From Poriferisodalis sp026713105 (GTDB lineage Bacteria > Actinomycetota > Acidimicrobiia > Acidimicrobiales > Poriferisodalaceae): a stretch of DNA of 64,000 nucleotides. The notes below the pieces were generated by a model. The model was not told the origin of the DNA. It did not search any database and worked only from the letters and a program-made list of their open reading frames with translations. The DNA lies in NCBI GenBank assembly GCA_965115995.1, contig OZ220472.1:2914001-2978000 (forward strand), in the 5' to 3' direction. The position numbers and the translations under genes were made by a program. Shown piece after piece: positions 8,733 through 17,354 of the stretch (positions within the stretch are counted from its first letter, which is position 1; every line of letters begins with the position of its first letter).

Positions 8733-10821
8733 CTCCCAGTCCGGTGGCGTCAGCCGTGCGGGCATCCGCATTTCCCGCGTGCACCTCCAGGGCGTGGCGA
8801 AACCGTACGTCGTCGACTTTCGGGAAGCGGGCCATGTGCGTCCGTGCGCATTGATCTCCGGTCCGGTCAGCACCGGCAAGTCCTCCGTACTCGAGTTCAT
8901 CGCCTACGGGCTCGGAGGCTCATCACATCCGCAGCACCCAGAAGTGCTGAAGCAGGTGACGGCGTGCTTTCTTGAGATTGCCAGCGGAGACGAGAGCTTC
9001 GTGGTCAGACGAACCGTCGGAAAATCGAGCACCCAGGCGACCCAATACAACGGGTCGCTCGAGGATGTGCTTGAAGGGAGGACCTACGGTCGACTGCGGC
9101 CGATCAACCCAGCCGGCGATCCTGAGTCGCTCAGCTCGTTCCTTCTGTCCCTGTGCGGATTGGAAGGAGTGGAGCTGAAGGAGGCACCGACGCAAGAGGA
9201 GTCAGGCACCGATCCACTGAGCTTCCGAGACCTGTTGTGGCTCGGCTACCTGCCCAACGAAAGGCTCGACGACAAGAACCTGCTCTTCGAGAAGACACCC
9301 ATGAAGGCAATCAAGCTGCGGCAGGTGATCGACGTCGTGTTCGGCGTGCACGACGACCGACAAGCCGAACTAGGGAACCGGATCAAGCGCCTGGAGGCAC
9401 AGCTCGCGAGCTCGCGCTCGGATCTGCAGTCCGCTTCCCGATTCGTCGAGGAGCAAGAGCCAAGATCACCAGCCGAACTCGAGATCGAGCTCAGCTCGGC
9501 GCTGGAGAACCTGCAGTCCGTCGAGTCCCGACTCGAAGAAGCAGACGGCTTGATCTCTGACTCCACCGACTTCGCCGAGGAACTGCGATACAGACACAGC
9601 GAAGCAGCTCAAGCAGCCTCTCAAGCGGGCGCACGGCTCCGGGACCGAGAGACTCTGCTGCAGAGACTCGCTCCGCTTCGGGCGCAGTACAACGACGACA
9701 TACGGAAACTGAGAATGCTCGTTGAGGCACACGGGCTGTTCGACCCGCTCACCGTGCTGGTCTGTCCGGCTTGTCTGTCCGACCTGGCCAAGGCTCCCGC
9801 CGTGGAAGAACAAACCTGCACGCTGTGCGGGACTCGGCTACCGGACGGAGGCGCTCTCAATCTTGGGTCCTCGTCTCGAAGAGCGTTGGAGGGGCACCTC
9901 GAAGGTGACGACCAGAATGGAACCCAAGAAGAGGGCGAGGCACCCGACGCTGGTGCGATCGTCCGATCGCACCTTCGGTCGACACAAGCACGGTTAAGAG
10001 AGCTCATCGCGTACACAGAGACCGTGGACAACGAACGCCAACGAGCGGCACAGACAGCAGAGGGCGCACAGGCAGACCAAGCGGAGGCAGCGCAGGCTCT
10101 CGACCGCGCAACCGCCGATGTCATCGCCCCCTTCTTGGTCCAACGCGACGAGCTCGCTCGGGAACGAACAAGAGCTTCGGAGCGAGTGGACGCGGTGCGT
10201 CGCGGGCTGCAGCTTCACGAAGGACTCAAGACCCGGCAGGAGCAGGTCGGTCGAGCCGAGGCGAATCTGCAACAGCTGCGTGAGGATCTGCGGGCACTCG
10301 AAGCGGACAGAATCGAACGGCCCCAGGTGGTTCGCCGTGTCTCGGAGCGATTCAGCGCGATTCTGCGCGACTTTGAGTACCCGAAACTTGATCGTCCCTT
10401 TGTCAACGACCTATGGCAACCTCTGGTGCGCGACCTCTCCTACAAGCAAGCATCATCGGGAGCCCGCACGCTCCTCTCCTTGGCATGGATGCTCGCTGTG
10501 TTCGAGATCGCCTTTGAGAATGGCGATCCTCACCCGGGCTTTCTGATGATCGACTCGCCGCAAAAGAACATCGGCGGATCGGGCGAGATCGACGAGGAAT
10601 TCGCAGACGTAGCGATAGTCGAGGCTGTGTACTCCCACCTGAATGGCTGGCTGAGTGACTCCGGAACGGGCGCACAGATCATCGTCGTCGACAATGACCC
10701 TCCTGCTGTTGCCGAGAAGCATGTCGTTCGCCGGTTCACGCGCGATCCGGATCGACCTCCATACGGACTCATCGACAACGAAGTAGACCTCGGACCCAGT
10801 CCCGAAGAGTCCGACGACTGA
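8725..10821 (+). CDS. ABC-3C-type SMC/Rad50-like ATPase (DUF3732-like)
   Basis: This 698-aa protein starts at ATG 8725 with AGGAGG at 8714-8719. Walker A is GPVSTGKSS (about 46-54). Two long coiled-coil arms (about 210-335 and 400-530) flank a zinc ribbon with C347-x2-C350 and C365-x2-C368. The C-terminal half-site has an ABC signature-like SSGARTLLSLA (about 577-587) and Walker B FLMIDSP (606-612). This matches Rad50/SMC-type ABC ATPases and specifically the DUF3732 type used in three-component systems. ATP-driven dimerisation on DNA or nucleoprotein is the family role; gating the nuclease encoded two genes upstream is inferred. It is the last gene of the operon. Confidence 0.75.
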   Translation: MSDSQSGGVSRAGIRISRVHLQGVAKPYVVDFREAGHVRPCALISGPVSTGKSSVLEFIAYGLGGSSHPQHPEVLKQVTACFLEIASGDESFVVRRTVGKSSTQATQYNGSLEDVLEGRTYGRLRPINPAGDPESLSSFLLSLCGLEGVELKEAPTQEESGTDPLSFRDLLWLGYLPNERLDDKNLLFEKTPMKAIKLRQVIDVVFGVHDDRQAELGNRIKRLEAQLASSRSDLQSASRFVEEQEPRSPAELEIELSSALENLQSVESRLEEADGLISDSTDFAEELRYRHSEAAQAASQAGARLRDRETLLQRLAPLRAQYNDDIRKLRMLVEAHGLFDPLTVLVCPACLSDLAKAPAVEEQTCTLCGTRLPDGGALNLGSSSRRALEGHLEGDDQNGTQEEGEAPDAGAIVRSHLRSTQARLRELIAYTETVDNERQRAAQTAEGAQADQAEAAQALDRATADVIAPFLVQRDELARERTRASERVDAVRRGLQLHEGLKTRQEQVGRAEANLQQLREDLRALEADRIERPQVVRRVSERFSAILRDFEYPKLDRPFVNDLWQPLVRDLSYKQASSGARTLLSLAWMLAVFEIAFENGDPHPGFLMIDSPQKNIGGSGEIDEEFADVAIVEAVYSHLNGWLSDSGTGAQIIVVDNDPPAVAEKHVVRRFTRDPDRPPYGLIDNEVDLGPSPEESDD

Positions 10822-11331
10822 CGCTCTACGAAGCTGGCGGATTGACAGTCCTTGTCTCGACGGACGTTCGCTTGACACGATCCGCAAGAGCGTTTGAGTC
10901 GAGACCTCAGCCAGCTTCATCCGCCCGTTGTTCCCAAGATCGCAGGAGCGAGCGTTGCGCACGACAGAGTGCGACAGCCAGAGTTGTGGGATCACGCTGG
11001 CTCCCGATTGAGGGATCGGCGCCGCAGCGGCGCTGGTACGCATTTCCGAGTTTCCTGGTCACAGGATCGCCTTTGACCCTTCAGGTAACCGATTGTTGCG
11101 CTAGCGGATACTCGCGCCGTCGGATAGCAGCGGATCAGAGCACATTCTCGCCAGGCATGGAGTAGCCAGCATCGTGCGGTGGTGCAGATTCAGGTCGCAC
11201 GTCCTCATTGCAGCTTCTCCTAGGTGCGGTGTGGCCGAACCAGGATTTCCCTGCGCGGCGCGGTGCCGATCATTCGCTAGCGCGAATAGGGGCGCACGAT
11301 CCTCTGGCAAGCGGTGTCTAGGGTCGATGCC
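10822..11331. other. Intergenic stretch, nothing supported
   Basis: This 510-base interval follows the ATPase gene. The open frames in it are short and low-complexity. I see no RNA gene, no strong hairpin and no repeat. Confidence 0.5.
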
Positions 11332-12228
11332 GTGAGCGCCGACGGCATGCGTCTCGATGAGCAGGCGGCCATCGATGTCATCTGTGGCGTCGCAGCTGTC
11401 GTGTCTTGGGAGAGATTGGTACCGAGCGGCTCAGTGCCGACGCCGGATTTTCGTATCGAGCTTGTCGATGGCCGTTTCGCCGATGTCGAAGTCACGATGT
11501 ACACCGACGGCGCGGCCCGCAGCTTTCAGCATCAGCTGTCCGAAGAGCGCGACGGCGAGGGCAAGGCGGGAAACGGTCGGTACGCGAGGATTTGGGAGTT
11601 CGGCGATCTGTCGTATTCGTGGGAGGTCGCGATCTCCGATCTCACGCCATCGCAGAACTCTCGTGATCCCGCATGGAAGTTTGTGCAGGAGGTCAAGGAC
11701 CTGTTCGTCGAGATCGAGGGGTCTGCATTGGTGCCTGAGGAGATGCGTCGGCGGGCGAGTGACGAATTGGACCGAAGGTTGTGGTGGGCGGAGAACGCAA
11801 CCAGCGGAGGAGCCGCGGCGAGGGACGCCTTCGTGCTCAAGCCGCCCAAGCGTGTCGGCTTGGGTCGAGGCTCGATACTCACCCATGCGGTGGTCGGCGA
11901 GTCGACCTTTGGCGAGGATCGGGCTGTGAGACTGGCCATCAGCGAGTGTTCGGATCGCAAGGCCGCCAGAGCACAACTGAGTGACGCCCAAGGCGAGCGC
12001 TGGCTCGTGGTGGTGCTCGACCGTCCCGCAGCCGCGTCCGAGTTTCATGAGTTCTTCGGCGTTGAGGCCGCGGAGCCGTACCGAGACCTGACGGATCTCA
12101 TCCACAACTATTTCGACGAGCTCTGGGTTGTCGCCAGGACATCGCGTCCGCCGGTATACGTGGCGCTGCGGCTCATCAAGTCCGGCCGCCGGCAGGAACG
12201 TCACGTAGTCGAGAAAGCCAGAGACTGA
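11332..12228 (+). CDS. Unknown protein with a possible nuclease-like D...EVT motif
   Basis: This 298-aa protein starts at GTG 11332, seven bases after AGGG; ATG 11347 is an alternative. Near the N-terminus it reads TPDFRIELVDG...ADVEVTM, a hydrophobic strand with D followed by E-x-T. That spacing is seen in some diverged PD-(D/E)xK domains, where T can replace K. The rest is mixed helical with several Trp residues and no other motif. It has no signal peptide or membrane segment. It sits 510 bases past the ABC-3C operon, in the same direction, in an otherwise accessory area, so a defence-linked role is possible. I do not recognise a named family. Confidence 0.55.
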   Translation: MSADGMRLDEQAAIDVICGVAAVVSWERLVPSGSVPTPDFRIELVDGRFADVEVTMYTDGAARSFQHQLSEERDGEGKAGNGRYARIWEFGDLSYSWEVAISDLTPSQNSRDPAWKFVQEVKDLFVEIEGSALVPEEMRRRASDELDRRLWWAENATSGGAAARDAFVLKPPKRVGLGRGSILTHAVVGESTFGEDRAVRLAISECSDRKAARAQLSDAQGERWLVVVLDRPAAASEFHEFFGVEAAEPYRDLTDLIHNYFDELWVVARTSRPPVYVALRLIKSGRRQERHVVEKARD

Positions 12229-12424
12229 CTGATTCCAGAGTCGTCTCGAAACTGCGCCGCACAGGCCGACTGAGCGCCCGGCCGTCAGAGCCATCGCATT
12301 TGCTCAGCCGTTGCGCCGGATCGAATTAGGTCGTCCCCGGTCAGACGGCAGCCCGCACCGGCACGCGCCACGTGAACCAATTGCGTGAACCAATTCCACG
12401 GTTTGCTCTCGACAGGTCTGCGAG

Positions 12425-12667
12425 TCAGACGTGAAGTCCGACGAGCAGCAAGGTGAACCCAATGATCAGGAACGCGTATCCGAGCCGGCTGAACCAGACT
12501 TCGCGAATCGCAGCCTGGTGCACACTCGCGATTCCTTGCTCACTGCGCATGGTCATCACGCGTTCGCTGGCCAGATCACTTGCCGACTTGCGAACCAGCG
12601 GCAGCGTGATGAGGCTTACCCCCACGATGTCGAACACCAAACCGACGGTCTGGAGTGTCACAGCCAC
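12425..12667 (-). CDS. Small two-span membrane protein
   Basis: This 80-aa product starts at GTG 12667. It has hydrophobic segments at about residues 5-22 (TVGLVFDIVGVSLITLPL) and 60-78 (LGYAFLIIGFTLLLVGL), joined by a charged loop of about 37 residues. It should be an integral membrane hairpin protein. No strong ribosome binding site is visible. No family is recognised and the neighbours give no clue. The paired hydrophobic spans are the main reason to accept it as a real gene. Confidence 0.5.
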   Translation of the reverse strand: MAVTLQTVGLVFDIVGVSLITLPLVRKSASDLASERVMTMRSEQGIASVHQAAIREVWFSRLGYAFLIIGFTLLLVGLHV

Positions 12668-12807
12668 AAGCGACGCCTGACGCTGGTCCCAGAGGCAGCC
12701 GGCTGATCACATGCCTGGTTCGCCACTGCGGCCGGAACTCGCTCGACCGCGGAACATTCGAGGCTGTTCATCCGTTTGATGTCCCGCCTCATGACATGGA
12801 AGCTCGG

Positions 12808-13248
12808 CTAGCTCTCGGCTGATTCGTACAGGTATGAGCTCTCGCCGGTGAGGCGAATGCCGAGATTCTCGTGACCCTGCGCCTTGAGCCATTGGGCGAC
12901 GGCCTGACGCGCGGCCGGCTGGTGCCTGGCCAACCTCGAATCCCACTTCCCCCATCGATCTTGTGCTGCCGCTCGGGGATAGCCGTCCCTCTTGCGGCGT
13001 TCATCAGGGAAGATCCAGTCGTGGTAGCGGAGAGTGCCGATGCCATCCTCGATGGTTTGGGCCCTGAACGCTGCTCGAGTCGCAAGGTCCATGTCCCATT
13101 CATCGCCCCAACCGTCCCCGATTCTGTCGATGAAGCGTCGTGCGACCTCGGAGACCGGCACGCGCAGCGTTCGTCCGAATGCGTCGAGTTCGAGGGCCGT
13201 CCCGTCCGTTGAGATGCGGGCCAGTGTCTCGTTGCGCCGTTGGTTCAT
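12808..13248 (-). CDS. Hypothetical protein
   Basis: This 146-aa protein starts at ATG 13248 (MNQRRNETLARI). It is charged and probably cytoplasmic, with a Trp-rich middle (GDGWGDEWDMD and DRWGKWDSRL) and a helical stretch near the end (ARQAVAQWLKAQGH). Composition and residue order look like a genuine protein, but I recognise no family and see no active-site motif. It lies 140 bases before the small membrane protein on the same strand. Confidence 0.5.
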   Translation of the reverse strand: MNQRRNETLARISTDGTALELDAFGRTLRVPVSEVARRFIDRIGDGWGDEWDMDLATRAAFRAQTIEDGIGTLRYHDWIFPDERRKRDGYPRAAAQDRWGKWDSRLARHQPAARQAVAQWLKAQGHENLGIRLTGESSYLYESAES

Positions 13249-13380
13249 GATGGGCTCGGTTCAGGTAGTCGTACGTGTCGGCGGCGACGCTACGAATCAG
13301 ATGCCGGTGCGCGTGATGCGATCGGGCCGACGGCGGGGTGGTGTCGGTTCACGACCCGCCGGTTGGGCATCCGCCGACGC

Positions 13381-13898
13381 TCAGCCGCGGGGCTGCCTTG
13401 TGTCGGGGGTGTCGTGGTCGGGGTGCCAGCGAAGCGCTGCGGCGGTGCGGTCCAGCGACGTGTTCCCGAGGAACGCCGCTGCAGCGTGGATCCCTTGCTG
13501 GTGTGCGATGCGCTGTGCGGTGTGGAGCCGGATGGAGCGGGGGCGACATCGGGCTCGGCGCCGAGTGCCGCTTCGTGGAGGACCGAGCGCAGCCCGACGG
13601 TGACCGAGTGTGCGGCGCGCCCGGGGGTCAGCGGGCCGCTCACGCACAGGCGGCTGAGCGGGTCCGGGGCGTAGTGGCGTTCTCGCAGGTCCTGGTCGAT
13701 CGTTTCGCAGCCCCAGTCGTCGAGTGGGTTCGTGCGCGAGGCGGCGCCCCAGAATCGCACCGTGCCGGCGTCGGTGTTCACGTCGCAGACCCTGACGCGG
13801 GCGATCTCGCCGAATCCAGCCTCGACCTTCTCGTGGATCGGCCAAGCGAGCCCACTTCGATCGTACGTGCGCGGCAGCGAAGTGCCTACGAGGAGCAC
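13381..13898 (-). pseudogene. Frameshifted remnant of a phage-integrase-like protein
   Basis: The minus strand reads sensibly in one frame from 13898 (ARVRVCDVNTDAGTVRFWG, then ERHYAPDPLSRLCVSGPLTP) until about 13550. It then continues in another frame as SIRLHTAQRIAHQQG, AAFLGNTSLDRTAAALRW, ending at 13381. Joined, the second part resembles box II of tyrosine recombinases (R, then LGN in place of LGH, then a helix), but the expected Tyr is not in place. A single frameshift plus lost catalytic residues points to a decayed recombinase or a related non-catalytic protein. A sequencing error cannot be excluded. Confidence 0.35.
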
Positions 13899-14064
13899 GG
13901 GCCTAAAGCTACGTCACGCTTCGCGATCAGTAGGGGAACAGCGGAAACCAATTGAAGTCTGGAGTCATCGGAGTCCGAAGGGCTCAACCGCACCAGCGAC
14001 AAGTTCAAGCATTTGTGCCGTGATTCCGACAGACGGGGAATCACGGGCTGTGGGCGCGGAGCAC

Positions 14065-14244
14065 TCAGTCGCTCATATGCCATTGCCGACCCAGCATCTC
14101 GTCGTGGACCGTGATGAGTCCACTGAGCTTGGCAAGCGAGTCGTCGATGCAGTCGAGGCGTTCTTGGGGGCGGCCGTCGTCCTCGGTGCTGCGCACGTCC
14201 CGATCGGTTTTCCTCGCTGAGGTGAACTGGAGGATTGCGATCAT
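14065..14244 (-). CDS. Possible small helical protein, perhaps 5'-frameshifted
   Basis: The 59-residue frame starts with ATG 14244 and reads MIAILQFTSARKTDRDV, RLDCIDDSLAKLSG, HDEMLGRQWHMSD. This ordering of charged and hydrophobic residues is much more protein-like than the overlapping frames. No ribosome binding site precedes it. Another frame upstream (from 14302, MTEHDARAAIRSLRF) also looks coding and would join it after a frameshift. It may therefore be the broken second half of a gene of about 80 residues. Otherwise I see nothing in 13899-14499. Confidence 0.3.
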   Translation of the reverse strand: MIAILQFTSARKTDRDVRSTEDDGRPQERLDCIDDSLAKLSGLITVHDEMLGRQWHMSD

Positions 14245-14499
14245 TCCGCTCGACGGTGAACCGGAGCGAGCGGATCGCAGCGCGTGCGTCGTGTTCAGTC
14301 ATTGCTGAGGGCCCTCGCTAGCGGTCCTGCCTGGCATGCCAACCGAGTTGACTCTGGGGGTGTGACATGTCGGCTCTCCACACAGGCAGACCAGCGGTTC
14401 CAGAGACGAGCAGCGCAATAGGTTCACAGCCGTTGCCGAGCGGAGTGCTCACGCCGTCGCCAGGCTGTGGCAACCCGAGGTCAATCTCGGCTGTGGCGC

Positions 14500-14790
14500 T
14501 TAGAGCGGTATGGCGTCGTCGAGCATGGAGGTGTAGGGCTCCTCGAGCGCTTGTTCGGAGCTGATCTGCACGGTGCAGCCGAGCATGTCTTCGAGTGCTG
14601 TTTCGAGGCCTGCGATGTCGAGCAGGGTTGATCCGGGCGCGAAGTTGCACAGGAAGTCGCAGTCGCTGTCGGGCCGGTCGGTGCCGCGTGCGACCGAGCC
14701 GACGAGCGCGATGGAGGTCACGTTGTGCTGCTGTGCGAGTGCTCGGATGGCTGCGCGGTGGCGGCCGAGGATCTCGTCTCGGCGGGACAT
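14500..14790 (-). CDS. Minimal nucleotidyltransferase (MntA-like)
   Basis: This 96-aa protein starts at ATG 14790 (MSRRDEILGR). It carries the pol-beta-type nucleotidyltransferase signature GSVARGTDRPDSDCDF: the GSxARG loop and two acidic residues (D-x-D) that bind the metal ions. Its size and layout match MNT-domain proteins, which in MNT-HEPN modules AMPylate and neutralise the HEPN RNase HepT. No HEPN gene of about 110-140 residues lies directly up- or downstream, so here it is alone. It may be a leftover antitoxin, or act on one of the HEPN-like proteins encoded 7-10 kb away, which is speculation. Confidence 0.75.
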   Translation of the reverse strand: MSRRDEILGRHRAAIRALAQQHNVTSIALVGSVARGTDRPDSDCDFLCNFAPGSTLLDIAGLETALEDMLGCTVQISSEQALEEPYTSMLDDAIPL

Positions 14791-14923
14791 GCCCGGATGG
14801 TAACGACGGCCCCAGCCGAGCCTGCTGGCGCCGTCGCACCGACTGGGCCCGGGAAATGTCTTGGAGTCGTGTGACAGCGGGTCGCTACGGTCCCGATGGC
14901 ACCCTCGAGCTCGGACGGCGGGC

Positions 14924-15160
14924 ATGGCTGGGAATCTGATCACCGATATCGCGACTCGCACTGACGTCGGTTCCCGGGACCGACCCGAGGACCGCGTCAG
15001 CGCTGTCGTGAGCCCTGACGGTTCGTGGGTGTTGGCGGCGATGGATGGTTTGGGTGGTCAACCGTTCGGCGACGAGGCCGTCCAGGCAGCATTCGACGTG
15101 CTGCCGGTTCGCATCGAACGCACGGCGGACTCGGCCGGTTCAATGGTCTCGGAGGATTGA
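14924..15160 (+). pseudogene. Truncated PP2C-type protein phosphatase
   Basis: This 79-aa frame starts at ATG 14924. It matches only the first two PP2C motifs: TDVGSRDRPEDRVSAV (R and ED region) and LAAMDGLGGQPFGDEA, corresponding to the DGMGG-h-GD metal-binding block. Full PP2C domains are about 230-250 residues, so three quarters of the fold, including the distal metal ligands, is missing. It ends one base before the next gene, as if a deletion fused the remnant to the metallophosphoesterase. I expect no catalytic activity. Confidence 0.55.
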
Positions 15161-15161
15161 G

Positions 15162-16019
15162 ATGCCTGAGCGGGACACGTTCGAGTTCACCACCGACAAG
15201 GCGTGGGATGACGCAGCCGAGCTCGCCCCCGACGCGGTCTGTGACGTGCTGGTGGTCGGCGACATCCACGGCACCAAGACCCACCTCGTCGACGCCATCG
15301 CCCACGCCGACGGCCTCGGTGCCCAAGCGATCGTGCAGGTCGGGGACTTCTGGTTGGCGGACCGCCACTGGAGCCGCTTCAGCCCCCTCCAAGCCGACTA
15401 CATGCAGACTGCTTGCGACTCGCCGCTGCCGATCATCGTCATCGACGGCAACCACGAGATCTGGCCTGCGCTCGGCCGCTACGCCCTCACGCTCGCCGCC
15501 CGCGAAGCAATGCAGGCACGCCGGCCGCTGCATCTGGGCGGCTCGCTGTGGTGGGCGTGGCGCGGCAGCGTCTGGCGCTGGAACAGCTGCGCATTCGGCG
15601 CGCTCGGCGGCGCCGTGTCTCCCGACAAGCGACTGCCAGAAGTGCGTCACTACCGATGGCCCGAAGAAACCCTCGAACAGGAGGATGTTGAACGGCTCAT
15701 CGCGAACACCGAAGCGGAGTTCGACGGCCGGCTCGATGTGCTGTTCACCCACGACGCCCCCGCACAAGTCACCGGCCTCAAATCCGGCATGGCCGGCATC
15801 CCCTTCGACGTGCTGCGAGAAGCAGAACACGGCCGACAGCTGCTCGCCGACGCCGTCGACCGCACCCAGCCCGAACTCGTGCTGCACGGCCACTGGCACC
15901 AAGCCAACCGCGAACACATCAGCGGCCGCACCGAGGTGATCGGTCTCGCCGAGGACGGTCGCCGAGACCACACTGCGCTGCTTCGCACGCACCTGGCCCT
16001 CGAGGTGTCTTACGTGTAG
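15162..16019 (+). CDS. Calcineurin-like metallophosphoesterase
   Basis: This 285-aa protein starts at ATG 15162 behind GGAGGA (15151-15156). It has the metallophosphoesterase blocks in order: VVGDIHGTKTH (D-x-H), QVGDFW (GD), DGNHEIW (GNHE), LFTHDAP and LHGHWH (G-H-x-H). These residues bind two metal ions for phosphoester hydrolysis. The substrate cannot be told; the family includes protein phosphatases, nucleases and nucleotide hydrolases. The start lies one base after the stop of the PP2C remnant, so the two could once have formed a phosphatase pair. It is probably cytoplasmic, as no signal peptide is visible. Confidence 0.85.
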   Translation: MPERDTFEFTTDKAWDDAAELAPDAVCDVLVVGDIHGTKTHLVDAIAHADGLGAQAIVQVGDFWLADRHWSRFSPLQADYMQTACDSPLPIIVIDGNHEIWPALGRYALTLAAREAMQARRPLHLGGSLWWAWRGSVWRWNSCAFGALGGAVSPDKRLPEVRHYRWPEETLEQEDVERLIANTEAEFDGRLDVLFTHDAPAQVTGLKSGMAGIPFDVLREAEHGRQLLADAVDRTQPELVLHGHWHQANREHISGRTEVIGLAEDGRRDHTALLRTHLALEVSYV

Positions 16020-16094
16020 CCGACTGCGACAGTCAGCGGCGATATCGCGAGTCCATCAGGGGTCTGAGTTCGCTCGAGTCGTCGAATGGCGTCT

Positions 16095-17069
16095 TCAGGA
16101 GCATCGTGTCGACGTCCTGGCCGTTGTGCAGCTCTGCGGCGTTCCGCGCACACCGCATGCCTCGGCAACTGGCCCGCAGCGGTGCTTCTGCCATCCGCAC
16201 AGCGCGTCCTCAAGTACATCGAAACCGACGTTCAGGTAGCCCTCGAGCTCCACCAGCCGTTCATCGAGGGCACGCGGATCGCCGGCCAAGGTGCCTTCGG
16301 GTGCACCGAACATGCGTTGTGCGCCTTCGAGCGGCCCGGTCGCCCCTTGCAAGTACGCCTTGCGCGGCGCGAAGTCAGTGATGCAGAGGGCTTCAAGGCA
16401 GCACAAGTAGTCGAATCGGGCGAGCCGCCCGAACCTCCAGATGCCCTCCATCGAGCCGAACAAGGCACCGAACGGGTCCACCGCTCGTCGGGCCTTGTCC
16501 AATCGCGCTTGGTGGCTTCCTGCCCCGTGCACCCACGCGGCATACGACTCAATCGTCCTGCCGACGCCGATGTGGTCCTTCAGCGACTCGAACTTGCGGT
16601 GGTTGCCGAAAACGGGGGACGCGAATCGGTGCCGGTTGCGCTGCAGCCACTCCCGGAGCAGCACGACATCTGCGGACGCAGCATCCCAGTCCCACAGCCC
16701 CGGCTCGTTCCCGCGGCGGTACACGGCGGCGACGATGTCCCAGCCATGGACAGGCGACATGTCGAACGCCGTCGCGAGAAACACCAACCAGCAGGCTTCC
16801 TCGATGTCGCCTCGACGGTGATGGGACACAGCAGCGCACCGCGGATCGAAGTCCTCAGACGACGGGTCCGAGCATCCGCCGCCGGTATGGCTCGCAGCTA
16901 CTGCACGCAGCGAGTCCGAGATGTGGCCGCTGTCGACGAGATGCGCGACGAACTCCGACCGGCGCCCGTCAGCGGCAATCCCCGGCAGCATGCAGACCCC
17001 TGACTCGTACCGAGCCAGCCCCTCGCCCAGCGTCCTGGTATCTCGGCATCGCGCTGAGTCTGCTTGCAC
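16095..17069 (-). CDS. Alpha-glutamyl/putrescinyl thymine pyrophosphorylase clade 3-like protein
   Basis: This 324-aa protein starts at GTG 17069. Blocks match my recollection of the aGPT-Pplase3 family: DPSSEDFDPRCAAVSHHRRG, EEACWLVFLATAF, FGNHRKFESL, WRFGRLARFDYL, YLQGATGPLEGAQRMFG and FDVLEDALCGWQK near the end. The family was predicted from phage and bacterial genomes to act in building hypermodified thymine in DNA and has a helix-hairpin-helix glycosylase-like fold; biochemistry is inferred for most members. After GWQKH the last 25 residues are Cys/Thr/Arg-rich and look unlike the family, so the true end may have been altered by a frameshift. No phage structural genes lie nearby. Confidence 0.65.
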   Translation of the reverse strand: MQADSARCRDTRTLGEGLARYESGVCMLPGIAADGRRSEFVAHLVDSGHISDSLRAVAASHTGGGCSDPSSEDFDPRCAAVSHHRRGDIEEACWLVFLATAFDMSPVHGWDIVAAVYRRGNEPGLWDWDAASADVVLLREWLQRNRHRFASPVFGNHRKFESLKDHIGVGRTIESYAAWVHGAGSHQARLDKARRAVDPFGALFGSMEGIWRFGRLARFDYLCCLEALCITDFAPRKAYLQGATGPLEGAQRMFGAPEGTLAGDPRALDERLVELEGYLNVGFDVLEDALCGWQKHRCGPVAEACGVRGTPQSCTTARTSTRCS

Positions 17070-17354
17070 CGCTACTTCACCTCACGAACTGGCAGAAACC
17101 GCCCTTCGAGTTCTACCGCGCCAACGAGGCAGACCAACCCGCCATTTCAGTCTGAAGGACCGGTCGACACTGACGCGCTGATCGCCCCGCACCAGCGGCT
17201 CGAATGACGCCGGACTTGGGCAGCAAGTCGGCCAGGACGCGGTCCGCAATGTAGCGATCCTGCTGCTTCGCCTCAGCTGTGGGTCGTCTTCCCGGCCGCG
17301 GCGAGCGCTCCCGCCTCGTCGTCGGTCAGTCGGCGCTAGTGTGATCCCAATGCT

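Noticed and set aside
14318..14499. Possible HEPN partner of the nucleotidyltransferase
   Set aside because: No frame here gives a helical protein with an Rx4-6H motif; the stretch is too short and looks noncoding.
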